DNA of 42,367 nucleotides from an uncultured Verrucomicrobiales bacterium (GTDB lineage Bacteria > Verrucomicrobiota > Verrucomicrobiia > Verrucomicrobiales > Akkermansiaceae): assembly GCA_937928545.1 (NCBI GenBank), contig CALGJQ010000048.1:1-42367 (forward strand). Reading direction: 5' to 3'. This document shows positions 15,816 to 24,700 of this stretch, piece after piece. A program made the translations under genes and the position numbers. Under the pieces are notes generated by a model, which worked only from the letters and a program-made list of their open reading frames with translations, was not told the origin of the DNA and made no database searches. How positions within the stretch are numbered: position 1 is the first letter of the stretch; the number at the start of each line of letters is the position of its first letter.

Positions 15816-17159
15816 ATGAACTGTTTCCTATCTCTCTTCGCAGTTCTTTGCTTCCCCGTCATGGCGGAGGACCGCCCCAATGTCCTTCTCATTCTCTCTG
15901 ATGACCAATCGTGGACCGACTACTCCTTCATGGGACACAAGGTGATCGAAACTCCAGCCATCGATCAATTTGCCAAGGAATCTCTCACCTACACGCGGGG
16001 CTATGTGACTTCGCCACTGTGTCGTCCTTCCTTGGCTTCGATTTTTTCAGGACTCCATACCCCAGTGCACGGCATCACCGGGAACGATGTGAGAAATGGC
16101 CGCGATGGAAAAAAGAAGTGGGGCCGGAATGATCCAGAGGGAGCGAAAATTCATGAGCAAATTTACGCGGACTTTGAAAAGCGAGATGGCTTGGCTCGTC
16201 TGTTGGGGAAGGCAGGTTACTTGAGTTTGCAGACGGGGAAATGGTGGGAGGGGAAGCCGGTGCGTCATGGATTTACTCATGCCATGACTCATGCCGATCC
16301 GGCCAAGGGGGGAAGGCATGGCGATGCGGGTCTTAAGATTTCTCGAACGGGAATTAAGCCGATTCAGGATTTTATGGATGAAGCGGCGAAGGAGAAGAAG
16401 CCCTTCTTCATCTGGCACGCTCCCTTCCTTCCTCACACGCCACACAATCCGCCGAAGGAGCTTTTTGATAAGTATCTCGCGAAAGGGGAGAGCAAGTTTA
16501 TCGCTCGCTACTACGCGATGGTCGAGTGGTTCGACCAGACTTGCGGAGAGTTGTTTGAGGAGTTGGAGAAACGTGGAGTGGCTGAGAATACCATCGTCAT
16601 CTACGTGACCGATAATGGCTGGATTCAGTCTGATGACTCCAGTCGTTATGCGCCACTTTCGAAGCAAGCTCCTTATGAAATGGGGATTCGGACTCCCGTG
16701 ATGATCAAGTGGCCGGGTAAAGTGACGCCGAAGATGGATGAGGAAACCTTGGTGTCATCGATTGATATTGCCCCAACGATTTTGAAGATTGCGGGCGTGG
16801 AGGTTCCGGCCGCGATGACGGGAATCGATCTCCGCGATACGGCGGCATTGAGGAAGCGTGACGTGGTTTTTGGTTACGATGGAAACCACGACATGTTTGA
16901 TGTCAACGACCGGACCGCGAACATGGAGTCACGTTATATTGTGCACGGTGAGTGGAAGTTGCTGCTGCACGATGAAAAGAACTACGGCTTGCCATATGGA
17001 GGAAGACCAGCGGCGCACCCGGATAATTTGGAGGGAAAGCCAGAGCTTTATCACGTGACGGAAGATCCTCATGAGAGGAAGAATCTTGCCCAGGAGAAGC
17101 CTGAGAAAGTGGCAGAGATGACGAAGGTCTTAGATGCTTGGTGGAAGCCTGCAAATTAG
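15816..17159 (+). CDS. Secreted sulfatase family protein
   Basis: The 447-aa protein has a signal peptide (residues 1-17, cut near VMAED). The alkaline-phosphatase/sulfatase fold begins at RPNVLLILSDDQSW with the metal-binding D29-D30. The active-site cysteine is C69 in SPLCRPSLASIFSG. The usual C-x-P-S-R motif here reads C-R-P-S-L, the fifth-position Arg being Leu. Other landmarks are WHAPFLPHTPH, VIYVTDNGW and the C-terminal ELYHVTEDPHERKNLA. It would hydrolyse sulfate esters of polysaccharides once the cysteine is matured to formylglycine. The last 30 bp overlap the convergent membrane-protein gene. Confidence 0.88.
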   Translation: MNCFLSLFAVLCFPVMAEDRPNVLLILSDDQSWTDYSFMGHKVIETPAIDQFAKESLTYTRGYVTSPLCRPSLASIFSGLHTPVHGITGNDVRNGRDGKKKWGRNDPEGAKIHEQIYADFEKRDGLARLLGKAGYLSLQTGKWWEGKPVRHGFTHAMTHADPAKGGRHGDAGLKISRTGIKPIQDFMDEAAKEKKPFFIWHAPFLPHTPHNPPKELFDKYLAKGESKFIARYYAMVEWFDQTCGELFEELEKRGVAENTIVIYVTDNGWIQSDDSSRYAPLSKQAPYEMGIRTPVMIKWPGKVTPKMDEETLVSSIDIAPTILKIAGVEVPAAMTGIDLRDTAALRKRDVVFGYDGNHDMFDVNDRTANMESRYIVHGEWKLLLHDEKNYGLPYGGRPAAHPDNLEGKPELYHVTEDPHERKNLAQEKPEKVAEMTKVLDAWWKPAN

Positions 17160-17810
17160 GAAGCAGCCAAGGGCAACCAGAGCAGTGGCGAGTCCGATCA
17201 GGGTGCTTACGATCTTCCAAGAAAGTCCGGAGAGGAAAGCGATGACTCGTTGGTCGATGACCTTGCCTAAGCGGTCACGGACTTGAGAGAAGCGGACAGT
17301 CTCTCCATCTTCGGAGCAGGATTTTACGATGACGCGGGCGGTGGCCCATACCGCGATTCGTTGCATTTTTCGAGCGAACCAAAACATGACGCTGCTGAGG
17401 TCTGTGACTCCGTCATCCTGACCGAGGATTTCATCGGCAGCTGTGTTCATTGCTCTTTGAATTTCTGAGACCGCGAGCAAAGGGTCGGGTTCTGAAATGA
17501 GCTGTGACCGATTGATCAGTTTTTCAAAGATCTGGCTGCCGAGCTGAGATTCTCGGACCGCACGTTTGACGGTGGCGAAGATCGAGAATTGAACAGAAGC
17601 AGCGATTCCCAGTGAGCTCATCACGATAATGGTCCAAATGACGGCAAGGACGCCCTGCCAGAGTGAACTTTGCGAGGCTATCCAGAAGGTAATGGCGGCT
17701 AAGAATCCACCCCAGAATAGGTCAATGACGATGAAGGCGATGGCAAAGCTCTTAATGGCTGAGCCAAGAAATCCCGACAGGAGTTTGAGAGACTTTGCGA
17801 CAGGAGCCAT
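17130..17810 (-). CDS. Membrane protein of unknown function
   Basis: The 226-aa protein is not recognised. Hydrophobic segments are at about 18-45 (KSFAIAFIVIDLFWGGFLAAITFWIA), 52-75 (GVLAVIWTIIVMSSLGIAASV) and 199-220 (IVSTLIGLATALVALGCFLICRL). The region between (85-195) is soluble and helical. Its C-terminal codons overlap the end of the upstream convergent sulfatase gene by 30 bp. The good run of membrane helices supports it as real. Confidence 0.65.
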   Translation of the reverse strand: MAPVAKSLKLLSGFLGSAIKSFAIAFIVIDLFWGGFLAAITFWIASQSSLWQGVLAVIWTIIVMSSLGIAASVQFSIFATVKRAVRESQLGSQIFEKLINRSQLISEPDPLLAVSEIQRAMNTAADEILGQDDGVTDLSSVMFWFARKMQRIAVWATARVIVKSCSEDGETVRFSQVRDRLGKVIDQRVIAFLSGLSWKIVSTLIGLATALVALGCFLICRLPPSI

Positions 17811-17888
17811 CTCCTTAAGGGTAGTGAGGGGAATGAATGGGGAAAGGGAAATTCTTATGGGGAACGACGGGGGCTTAGGTTGGGGGGA

Positions 17889-17913
17889 CTCGGGCTAAAG
17901 CCCACGCTCCGTA
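17889..17913. repeat. Single REP-like palindrome unit
   Basis: A 25-bp unit of the same family as the arms at 11371-11438. The stem reads GGGCT-AA-AGCCC where the others read GGACT...AGTCC, so both sides of the hairpin changed together. It is preceded by a G-rich tract (GGTTGGGGGG). The 17811-17979 gap around it holds no gene. It lies about 65 bp upstream of the antitoxin ATG. Confidence 0.7.
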
Positions 17914-17979
17914 TTGATCGATGGAGTGAGTTGTGAATTTTCATCTTTAAAACATCTTAGAATCTGCTTTATTGATTTT

Positions 17980-18258
17980 ATGGCAGAGATTGCGATCAAC
18001 GACATTATTCCCATTTCGGACTTTGTTCGGAATGCGAGTGAGCATGCGGCGCGGATTCGGGAGACGAATCGGGCTGAGATTTTGACGCAGCATGGGCGGC
18101 CTAGTTTGGCGGTTCTTCCGGCGGAAGAATATGAGCGACTGATGCAGGGGAAAGATTACTTGGATAGTGTCGAGGCGGTGCGGCTCGGGCTGCAGGCGGT
18201 TGAGGAAGGTCGAGTAAGACCCGCGGATGAGGTGATTGCGGAGTGGGAGTCGCTTTGA
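17980..18258 (+). CDS. Phd/YefM-type antitoxin
   Basis: The 92-aa protein starts at ATG 17980; a longer in-frame reading from 17914 would include part of the upstream repeat region. The sequence IIPISDFVRNASEHAARIRETNRAEILTQHGRPSLAVLPAEEYERL has the Phd/YefM pattern: an N-terminal DNA-binding fold with AVLPAEEYERL at its end. A C-terminal toxin-binding tail follows (DEVIAEWESL). Its 3' end is coupled to the toxin gene, the usual arrangement in which the pair autoregulates. Confidence 0.85.
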   Translation: MAEIAINDIIPISDFVRNASEHAARIRETNRAEILTQHGRPSLAVLPAEEYERLMQGKDYLDSVEAVRLGLQAVEEGRVRPADEVIAEWESL

Positions 18259-18590
18259 GTTCGATGGACTATCGGGTCGTCATCACGGAACCTGCGGATC
18301 AAAATTTCCGGGATCATTTTGAGTGGATTCGAGAGCGGTCCATTCAAGGGGCGGAGAATTGGCGAGCTAAGATGATTGAGGCGGTGCTTTCGTTGGCGAA
18401 AGATCCAAGAAGAAATGCCTTGGCTCGCGAGGCATCGGCCTTTCCTGTTCCGATCCATTGTTTATTGGTCGGAAAACAACGTGGTTTGTTTCGCATTCTT
18501 TATTCGATTGAGGATGACGAAGTGAGAGTTTTAGCAATTCGTCGACCAGCTCAAGATTTTCTGAAACCAGATGATCTGGATGAAGGTTAA
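18255..18590 (+). CDS. RelE/ParE-family toxin
   Basis: About 111 aa if started at TTG 18255, which overlaps the antitoxin stop (TTGA) and has GGGAG 5 nt upstream; ATG 18264 (MDYRVVITE) or GTG 18243 are alternatives. The pattern DYRVVITEPADQNFRDHFEWI...NWRAKMIEAVLSLAKDPRRNALA...GLFRILYSIEDDEVRVLAIRRPAQD is the ParE/RelE plasmid-stabilisation fold: helices, then a sheet with the R-I-L-Y and V-L-A-I-R-R strands. Members either block gyrase (ParE) or cut mRNA on the ribosome (RelE). Which applies here is not decided. Confidence 0.82.
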   Translation: MSSMDYRVVITEPADQNFRDHFEWIRERSIQGAENWRAKMIEAVLSLAKDPRRNALAREASAFPVPIHCLLVGKQRGLFRILYSIEDDEVRVLAIRRPAQDFLKPDDLDEG

Positions 18591-18630
18591 CAACGAGTTG
18601 CTTGCGGGCGACTGGTGGAGATAATTCGGC

Positions 18631-19818
18631 ATGGCCTATCGCGTTGCTATTGTAGGGTCCGGGACGGCCGGGCCGGCGGCGGGGATTTTTTTGGCGAGGG
18701 CGGGGCATGAGGTGACTTTGTTTGAGCGGGCCGAGGAGGAGTTGGCGGTGGGGGCTGGTTTTTTGCTGCAGCCGACGGGTTTAGCGGTGTTGCGGGACTT
18801 GGGGCTGGCCGATGAGGTTTTGGAGCTGACTCAGCGGATCAATGGACTTTATTGCGAAGGGCGGGGCGGGAAGGTCTTGTTGGATCTGAATTATGGTGAG
18901 TTGGAAGAGGGACTTTTTGGACTGGGGACTCATCGGTCCTCACTTTTGCGGATTCTCTTGGAGGCTCTGCGAGGTTCGGGTGCGGAGATTCGCTGGGGAG
19001 AAGAGATGGTGGAAATGAAGAAGGAGGATGAAGGGAGTTTTTTGATTTCATCCGAGGGCAGCAAGGAGGGACCATTTGATTTGGTTTTGCTCTGCGATGG
19101 GGCGGGTTCTGCTTTGCGGGATCAGACGGGGATTGCGACGAGGGTGGATCGTTATCCTTGGGGCGCGCTTTGGTTTATTGGGAAGCGGACGCCGGAGTTT
19201 GCAGACGATTGCTTGTGGCAGTGCGTGGGGTCGACCCGGGAGCTTTGTGGCTTTTTGCCGACGGGGACGGAGGAAGATTTGCTGAGTGTTTTTTGGAGTG
19301 TGCGGCTTGATGAGCCGCTTCCATCGCTTGAGGAGTGGAAGGCGAACTTGGTGAAGTTGGTGCCGAAGGCTGAGAGGTTTCTAGAGCAGGTGGAATCGAT
19401 GGGGCAACTCCAGCGTGCGTCGTACGACGACGTGCGGATGAAGCAATGGCATGGAGATGGCTTCGCGGTCTTGGGAGATGCGGCGCATGCCTTGAGTCCG
19501 CAACTTGGACAAGGGATCAATCTGGCGCTGGTGGATGCTTCGGTTTTAGCGGAGTGCCTTTGTGAGTTGCCATTGCAAGAGGCTTTGGAGGCTTACACTT
19601 TTCGGCGGAAGAAGCATGTGGGTTTTTATCAATTCGCGACTCGCTGGACGACGCCGTTTTTCCAGTCGGATCATCTTTGGCTGGGGACACTGCGAGATTT
19701 GGTTTTTCCGGTTGGGATGAAGATTCCTTATCTGCGGAAGGAGATGGTGGCGACGATGGCGGGGCTGAAGACGGGGGCTTTTTCGAGGCTGCCTGCGGTA
19801 GGTTTGGTGGAGAGATGA
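18631..19818 (+). CDS. FAD-dependent monooxygenase (UbiH/salicylate hydroxylase type)
   Basis: The 395-aa protein has an N-terminal Rossmann motif VAIVGSGTAGPAAGIFLARAGHEVTLFER (GxGxxG with terminal Glu) that binds FAD. FDLVLLCDGAGSALR corresponds to the DG motif, and GFAVLGDAAHALSPQLGQGINLALVDA to the GD(x)AH motif near residue 280. This set defines the FAD_binding_3 aromatic hydroxylase superfamily. The substrate is unknown. No operon partner: the upstream toxin ends 40 bp before it and the next gene is convergent. Confidence 0.85.
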   Translation: MAYRVAIVGSGTAGPAAGIFLARAGHEVTLFERAEEELAVGAGFLLQPTGLAVLRDLGLADEVLELTQRINGLYCEGRGGKVLLDLNYGELEEGLFGLGTHRSSLLRILLEALRGSGAEIRWGEEMVEMKKEDEGSFLISSEGSKEGPFDLVLLCDGAGSALRDQTGIATRVDRYPWGALWFIGKRTPEFADDCLWQCVGSTRELCGFLPTGTEEDLLSVFWSVRLDEPLPSLEEWKANLVKLVPKAERFLEQVESMGQLQRASYDDVRMKQWHGDGFAVLGDAAHALSPQLGQGINLALVDASVLAECLCELPLQEALEAYTFRRKKHVGFYQFATRWTTPFFQSDHLWLGTLRDLVFPVGMKIPYLRKEMVATMAGLKTGAFSRLPAVGLVER

Positions 19819-19856
19819 ACCAGGGAATACGCGGAAGGCGCGGAATTTGAGGGGGC

Positions 19857-20324
19857 TTAGATTCCGAAGTGGGAGCGGATTTCTGCGACGATGTCGGAAG
19901 GGGGCTTGCTGATGTCGAGGGTGAGGGCATCGGCGGGGGCTTCGAGGATTTCGAGTTGGGACTGGAGGAGGGCGGGGGGCATGTAGTGGTTTTCGCGTTG
20001 CTGGAGGCGTTTGCTGAGGAGTTCTGGTGATCCTTGGAGGTAGACGAATTCTGCGCCTTGGAGGAGGTCGCGGTAGCTGGCTTTGAGGGCGGAGCAGGCG
20101 ATGATGGTGAGGGTATTTGCTTCGCGGATAATGGTGGCAAGGGTTTCGAGCCAGCCTTGGCGGTCGGCGTCGGTGAGGGGGATGCCTTGCGACATTTTGG
20201 TGACGTTTTCGGGCGGGTGGAAGTCGTCGCCGTCGAGGAAGGTTCCTCCGGTTTCGGTGGCGAGGAGTTGGCCGATGGTGCTTTTTCCGGAGCCGCTGAC
20301 TCCCATGATGATTAGGGTCTTCAT
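19857..20324 (-). CDS. gntK: Gluconokinase
   Basis: The 155-aa protein has the size of thermoresistant-type GntK. P-loop GVSGSGKST at 8-16, DGDDFHPPENVTKMSQGIPLTDADRQGWL (the gluconate/nucleotide region of the family), IACSALKASYRDLL and VYLQGSPELLSKRLQQRENHYMP are all conserved. It phosphorylates gluconate to 6-phosphogluconate. Its start overlaps the stop of the gntP gene by 4 bp, so uptake and phosphorylation are coupled. Confidence 0.92.
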   Translation of the reverse strand: MKTLIIMGVSGSGKSTIGQLLATETGGTFLDGDDFHPPENVTKMSQGIPLTDADRQGWLETLATIIREANTLTIIACSALKASYRDLLQGAEFVYLQGSPELLSKRLQQRENHYMPPALLQSQLEILEAPADALTLDISKPPSDIVAEIRSHFGI

Positions 20325-21760
20325 GCGACAATCATCCAGACGACTGAGGCGATGGCGATGCCGATGAAGGCGACGGCGGTGGAGACCATGCTCCAGGTTT
20401 TGAAGGTCTCTTTTTCGGTCATGCGGAGGTAGCGACTGACCATCCAGAATCCGCTATCGTTGACGTGGGAGAATCCGGCCGCTCCGCAGGCGATGGCGAC
20501 GACGATGAGGGAGAGCTTGGCGTCGGAGAGGTCGAGGGGGCCGAGGATATCGACCATGAGGGAGGCGGCCATGACCATTGCCATGGTGGCGGAGCCTTGG
20601 GCGATGCGGGAGATGGCAGAGAAGAAGAAGGCGATGAAGATGACCGAGATGCCGAGGCCATCGACTGAGTTGGCAAGGGCTTGGCCGACGCCGGATGCTC
20701 CGAGCATGCCTTTGAAGACGCCGCCTGCTCCGGTGATGAGGATGATGATTCCGGCGGGTCCAAGGGCGCGGGTGGAGACGTCCATAAGGACATCACGTGA
20801 GGCTCCCCGTTTCGTGCCGAGGAGCCAGAGGCTGAGGCAGGTGGAGAGAAGGAGAGCGATGACGGGGTGGCCAAGGAAGGAGATGATTTGTTGCCACATG
20901 GGAGCAGCCGCCATGAGTTCGCGGATGGCGTCGGCGCGTTCGCCTTTTGCCAATCCTGAGGGAACGAAGCTGCCGATTGATTGTTCCACCAAAGATCCAG
21001 CGACAATGAGGATGATGGGAAGGAGGAGGATAGCGGCGATTATGCCGAAGGAGGGGGGATTTGATTCCTTCTCGACCTCAAGTTCGGGCGGGGCGATGTG
21101 GATGGATTTGGCGACGCGGCCTCCGTAGAAAATCCCGGCGAGGATGGCGGTGGGGAGTCCAACGAGGACGCTATAAATGATGACGGTGCCGATGGGAATG
21201 CCGAGGGTGTAGGCGACCCAAGTGGGTCCGGGAGTGGGGGGGACGAAGGAGTGGGTTACGACCATTCCGGCAAGGAGGGGCATGCCGTAGACGGTGAGGG
21301 ATTTGCCGCTGCGTCGTGCGAGGGCGTAGATGATGGGGGCGAGGATGACGAGAGCGACATCGAGGAAGACGGGGATGGAAATGAGGAAGCCGGTGAAGAG
21401 CATGGCCCAGGTGGAGCGCTTTTCTCCGGTGATGCGGAGCATGCCGTTGGCGAGGCTTTGAGCGCCGCCGCAGTGCTCGATCATGGCGCCGAAAATAGCC
21501 CCGATTCCGATGATGGTGGCGATGAAGCCGAGGCTGGAGCCCATTCCATCGACGATGGTCTGGCCGATCTCAGTGATCTGCATCGTGCCCGATGCGATGC
21601 CGACGAAGATGCTGGCGATGAGGAGGGCTAGGAAAGCCTGAACGCGGAGCTTGAGGATCAGGAAAAGAATCAGCGCGATGGCTGCGACGAGAGTGCCGAT
21701 GAGGCGGCCGGAGTTGGCCTGAGCGAGGACGAGATGGTCTAGAAATGAGAAGTCGATCAT
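20321..21760 (-). CDS. gntP: GntP family gluconate:H+ symporter
   Basis: The 479-aa protein is of very hydrophobic composition with roughly 12 membrane segments. Family features include GSSLGFIATIIGIGAIFGAMIEHCGGAQSLA, KRSTWAMLFTGFLISIPVFLDVALVILAPI, GMVVTHSFVPPTPGPTWVAYTLG and GAGGVFKGMLGASGVG. It imports gluconate or a related sugar acid. It overlaps gntK downstream and, unusually, the 1487-aa secreted CotH gene upstream by 4 bp (21757-21760). Confidence 0.92.
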   Translation of the reverse strand: MIDFSFLDHLVLAQANSGRLIGTLVAAIALILFLILKLRVQAFLALLIASIFVGIASGTMQITEIGQTIVDGMGSSLGFIATIIGIGAIFGAMIEHCGGAQSLANGMLRITGEKRSTWAMLFTGFLISIPVFLDVALVILAPIIYALARRSGKSLTVYGMPLLAGMVVTHSFVPPTPGPTWVAYTLGIPIGTVIIYSVLVGLPTAILAGIFYGGRVAKSIHIAPPELEVEKESNPPSFGIIAAILLLPIILIVAGSLVEQSIGSFVPSGLAKGERADAIRELMAAAPMWQQIISFLGHPVIALLLSTCLSLWLLGTKRGASRDVLMDVSTRALGPAGIIILITGAGGVFKGMLGASGVGQALANSVDGLGISVIFIAFFFSAISRIAQGSATMAMVMAASLMVDILGPLDLSDAKLSLIVVAIACGAAGFSHVNDSGFWMVSRYLRMTEKETFKTWSMVSTAVAFIGIAIASVVWMIVA

Positions 21761-24700
21761 TCGGTGGTCATTTCAACACGGAAGAAGCGTCGGGGTAAAT
21801 CACTCATTGGGGTTAAGACGCGCCAAGTTTCGCGAATGCGGCCATCGGGGAGAAGTTCGGGAGGTGATGCCGAGAAGTCTGGGGCATTAAGAAGAGACCA
21901 ACTGCCGTTTGAGAGATCGGGTGAGGCCGCGAGTCGATAGCTGAGAGGGAGATCAAAGCCGGAGCGGATGAAGCTGATGACTGGGTAGTCAAAGCCGGAA
22001 ACGCTAGACGCCGAGATGCCGGAAATGGTGGTGATGTTTGGGCTGAGGGGGTTGGTGCCGGAGGCGTATTCGAGGAGGTTGCTTTGGCCATCTTGATCGG
22101 GGTCGGCATGGGGGCCTGAAACGAGTGGGTCGTTTAAGGCGGTGGCATCGAATTGATGAGCAGCCCAGAGATCGTAGTCGAAGGTGAGGGGTGAGCCGTT
22201 TAAGTCTCCGCCAAAGTTGTTGGAGCATTCCCAGTTGAGTGGATCACTGTGATCGGGGTTTGAGCTGGGGTTGATGAGGACGAGGGAGAAGCCGGGGCCA
22301 TCGGAGCAAGCGGGCCAGGGGGCATCGTCGCTGTAGGTGAAGGACTGGATGTTCACTGGGGCGGCACCATTCAAAGTGAGAGTGAGGGTTTCCGTGCTAT
22401 TGGAGAGAGTCTGGCTGTATTCTCCCGCGATGGGGTGAGTGTTTCCGGGATAGCGGGCGTTGAAGGCGGCAAGATTGGAAACGATGATTGCGCGCTCACC
22501 TGGTTCGAGGGAAGTGATGCTCTGACCGGTGAAGAAGAAGCCAATGCCAGAAGTGAATGAGAGATTTGAGAGGTCGATGGTGTCGGTCGAGCTGGTGTTC
22601 ATCAACTCGATGAACTCAAAGTCATCTTGGTCATTAAAGCCTGCCGCGAGTTCGGCCGCGGTGGGTGCGGGTGGGTGGTAGAGGAACTCGGAGATGACGA
22701 GGTTCGAGGAAGTGGGATCGGCGAGATCGACGATGAACTCGGCTTCGGTGAGGGCGCTCCAGGTTGAGCCATTTCTGGTGCGTGCTTTAAGAGTGGTGCG
22801 ACCGGGATTGAAGTTGAGGGGCGAGGAGTAGGAGCTGAGTCCGCTTTGAATGCCGCCACCGAGTTCGCGCGGGTCGGAGCCATCGGTGGTGTAGTAGATG
22901 GAGCCAGTTGCGGTGCTGATACTGATCGGAGTGGAAGCGGTGATGTCGCCGCCGTGTTGGCTGAAACTGGGTGGGGCGAGAGAAGGCCAGAGTCCATTGT
23001 CGGCAAGGTCGGTGCGGTCGTTTCCGTTGGGGCTTTGTCCTTCGTTTCCGAAGAGGTAGCGGCGGCGACCTGAGGTGGAGGAGGTCCAGGTGTTAAGGAA
23101 ATTAAGGTTTACGTTTTGGTTGTTTCCAAATTGGTATTTGAGGAGGGGTTCGTAGTCGGCTTCGAGCTCAAGGAAGTTTTGTGAGATGCGGGAAGTGGTT
23201 CCGGAGCGGTCATCGAGAACGCCATCATTGAAGAGGTGTTTTTGCACGCGGTCGGCAAAGATGAGTCGCCATTCGGGAGACTTCATGAGTCCTTGGAAGA
23301 GTTGGCAGAGGGGATCGGTTTTAGAAAGCAGGTCTTGAGTGAGGGTGTTGTGCGAGACGCTGTTGAAGTAATTTTGGGTTTGGTAAGAACCCTCAGCATC
23401 CCAAACATAGAGACGGTATTTTCCTTCGGGGCTGCGTTCACGTGCGCCGACCCAGTTGTTCTGTGGCCAGTCCCAAGTGGCTCCGTAGATGTTGATGAGG
23501 AAGTAGTCGGCCATGTTGACAGGGTCGAGGAAGTCGAGGGCTTCCTGCCAGTCGGCGAGGGAGAGGTCATTGTTTCCGTTGCGGTTGAGGATGGCCATCA
23601 TCTCGTTCCAAGTGGTCACGTCACCGTTGGCGTAGTCGTTGACTTGGCGGACGTCCCAATCTTCTGAGCTGCCGTGATGCTTCTGCATGAAGGGCTCGCG
23701 GAGGCGTTCGCAGAGGTTGAAGAAGCCTTTGTATTCTCCGTTAATGTAGAGAGTGTTGATGACGCCGTGGCTACTTTCTTGGCCCATTTCACCGAAGAGG
23801 CGGCGGACGGCTTCGTCGACGATGAAGGGGTTTTGAATGTCGTTCTTGCCAGCGCGGACGCGGAGTTGTTGGAAGTCGTTGACGGGGTAGTCGTCGCCAA
23901 GCCAGTTGGACTCGAGCTTGTCCGCGCCGTAGTCGTCGCGGAAGTACAGGTTAAAGGAGGGCTTTTGTTCGGGGCTATTTGTCCAAGGAGAAGCGCCGGT
24001 GTTGCTGAGGATGAGGCGAGGTCGAGAGTAGCCGCTGGAGGAGAGACGGAGCCCGGCGTCTTCGCGGAATTTTAGGGAGCCATCTGGGCGGTAGAACTCG
24101 ACGAAAAGAGGGCGTTCGAACTCAGGGCCACGTTGCAGGGCGAGATTGTAAGAATTTGGTCCGTTTTCCTGCCATTGGCTATTCACGTATGAGCCACCTT
24201 CGATGGTCATGACGCCGTGGTCATCGTAGAAGGTTTCATTTTCATCACCTGAAAAGAGGAGGGCTGGGGTGTTGCGGAGAGCGGTGGCTTGGCCGATGAG
24301 GTAGTTGTGAACTTTTGATTTCGAGTCGAGCATTCCGGCTTTGAAGGCTCTTGCTCGGATGACGTGAACGGTCTTGGCATCGATGGTGTTGAGGGAAAGG
24401 GAAGTGGTGTAAAGGTTGCCGGTGGTGGCGGTGGGCTCGCTGCCGTCAGTGGTGTAGCGGATCTCGGCCCCGACGGTGGTGGAGGTCAAAGTGAGGTTTT
24501 GTGAGCTGTCGTAGAATCCTCCGAGCGGGGAGAAGTCGGGAGCATCGACCCGAGCAGCGAGAGTCATGGTGCTATTGGCTGAGCCGGGAGTGGGGTGATC
24601 GTAGTATCCCCAATTCATGCCGGTGGAATCGAAGCCGTAGGATTGGTGATCGTATTGCTTGGGGTAGGCGGTGATGGCTGAGACGGTGGTGCCGGATGCG

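Noticed and set aside
19517..20331. Long Arg/Pro/Ser-rich open frames over gntK and the monooxygenase end
   Set aside because: Low-complexity shadows of gntK and the convergent gene; composition is unlike any other protein here.
21098..21631. 177-aa Asp/Glu/Gly-rich plus-strand frame
   Set aside because: Antisense to the GntP membrane segments; composition is an artefact of the hydrophobic codons.
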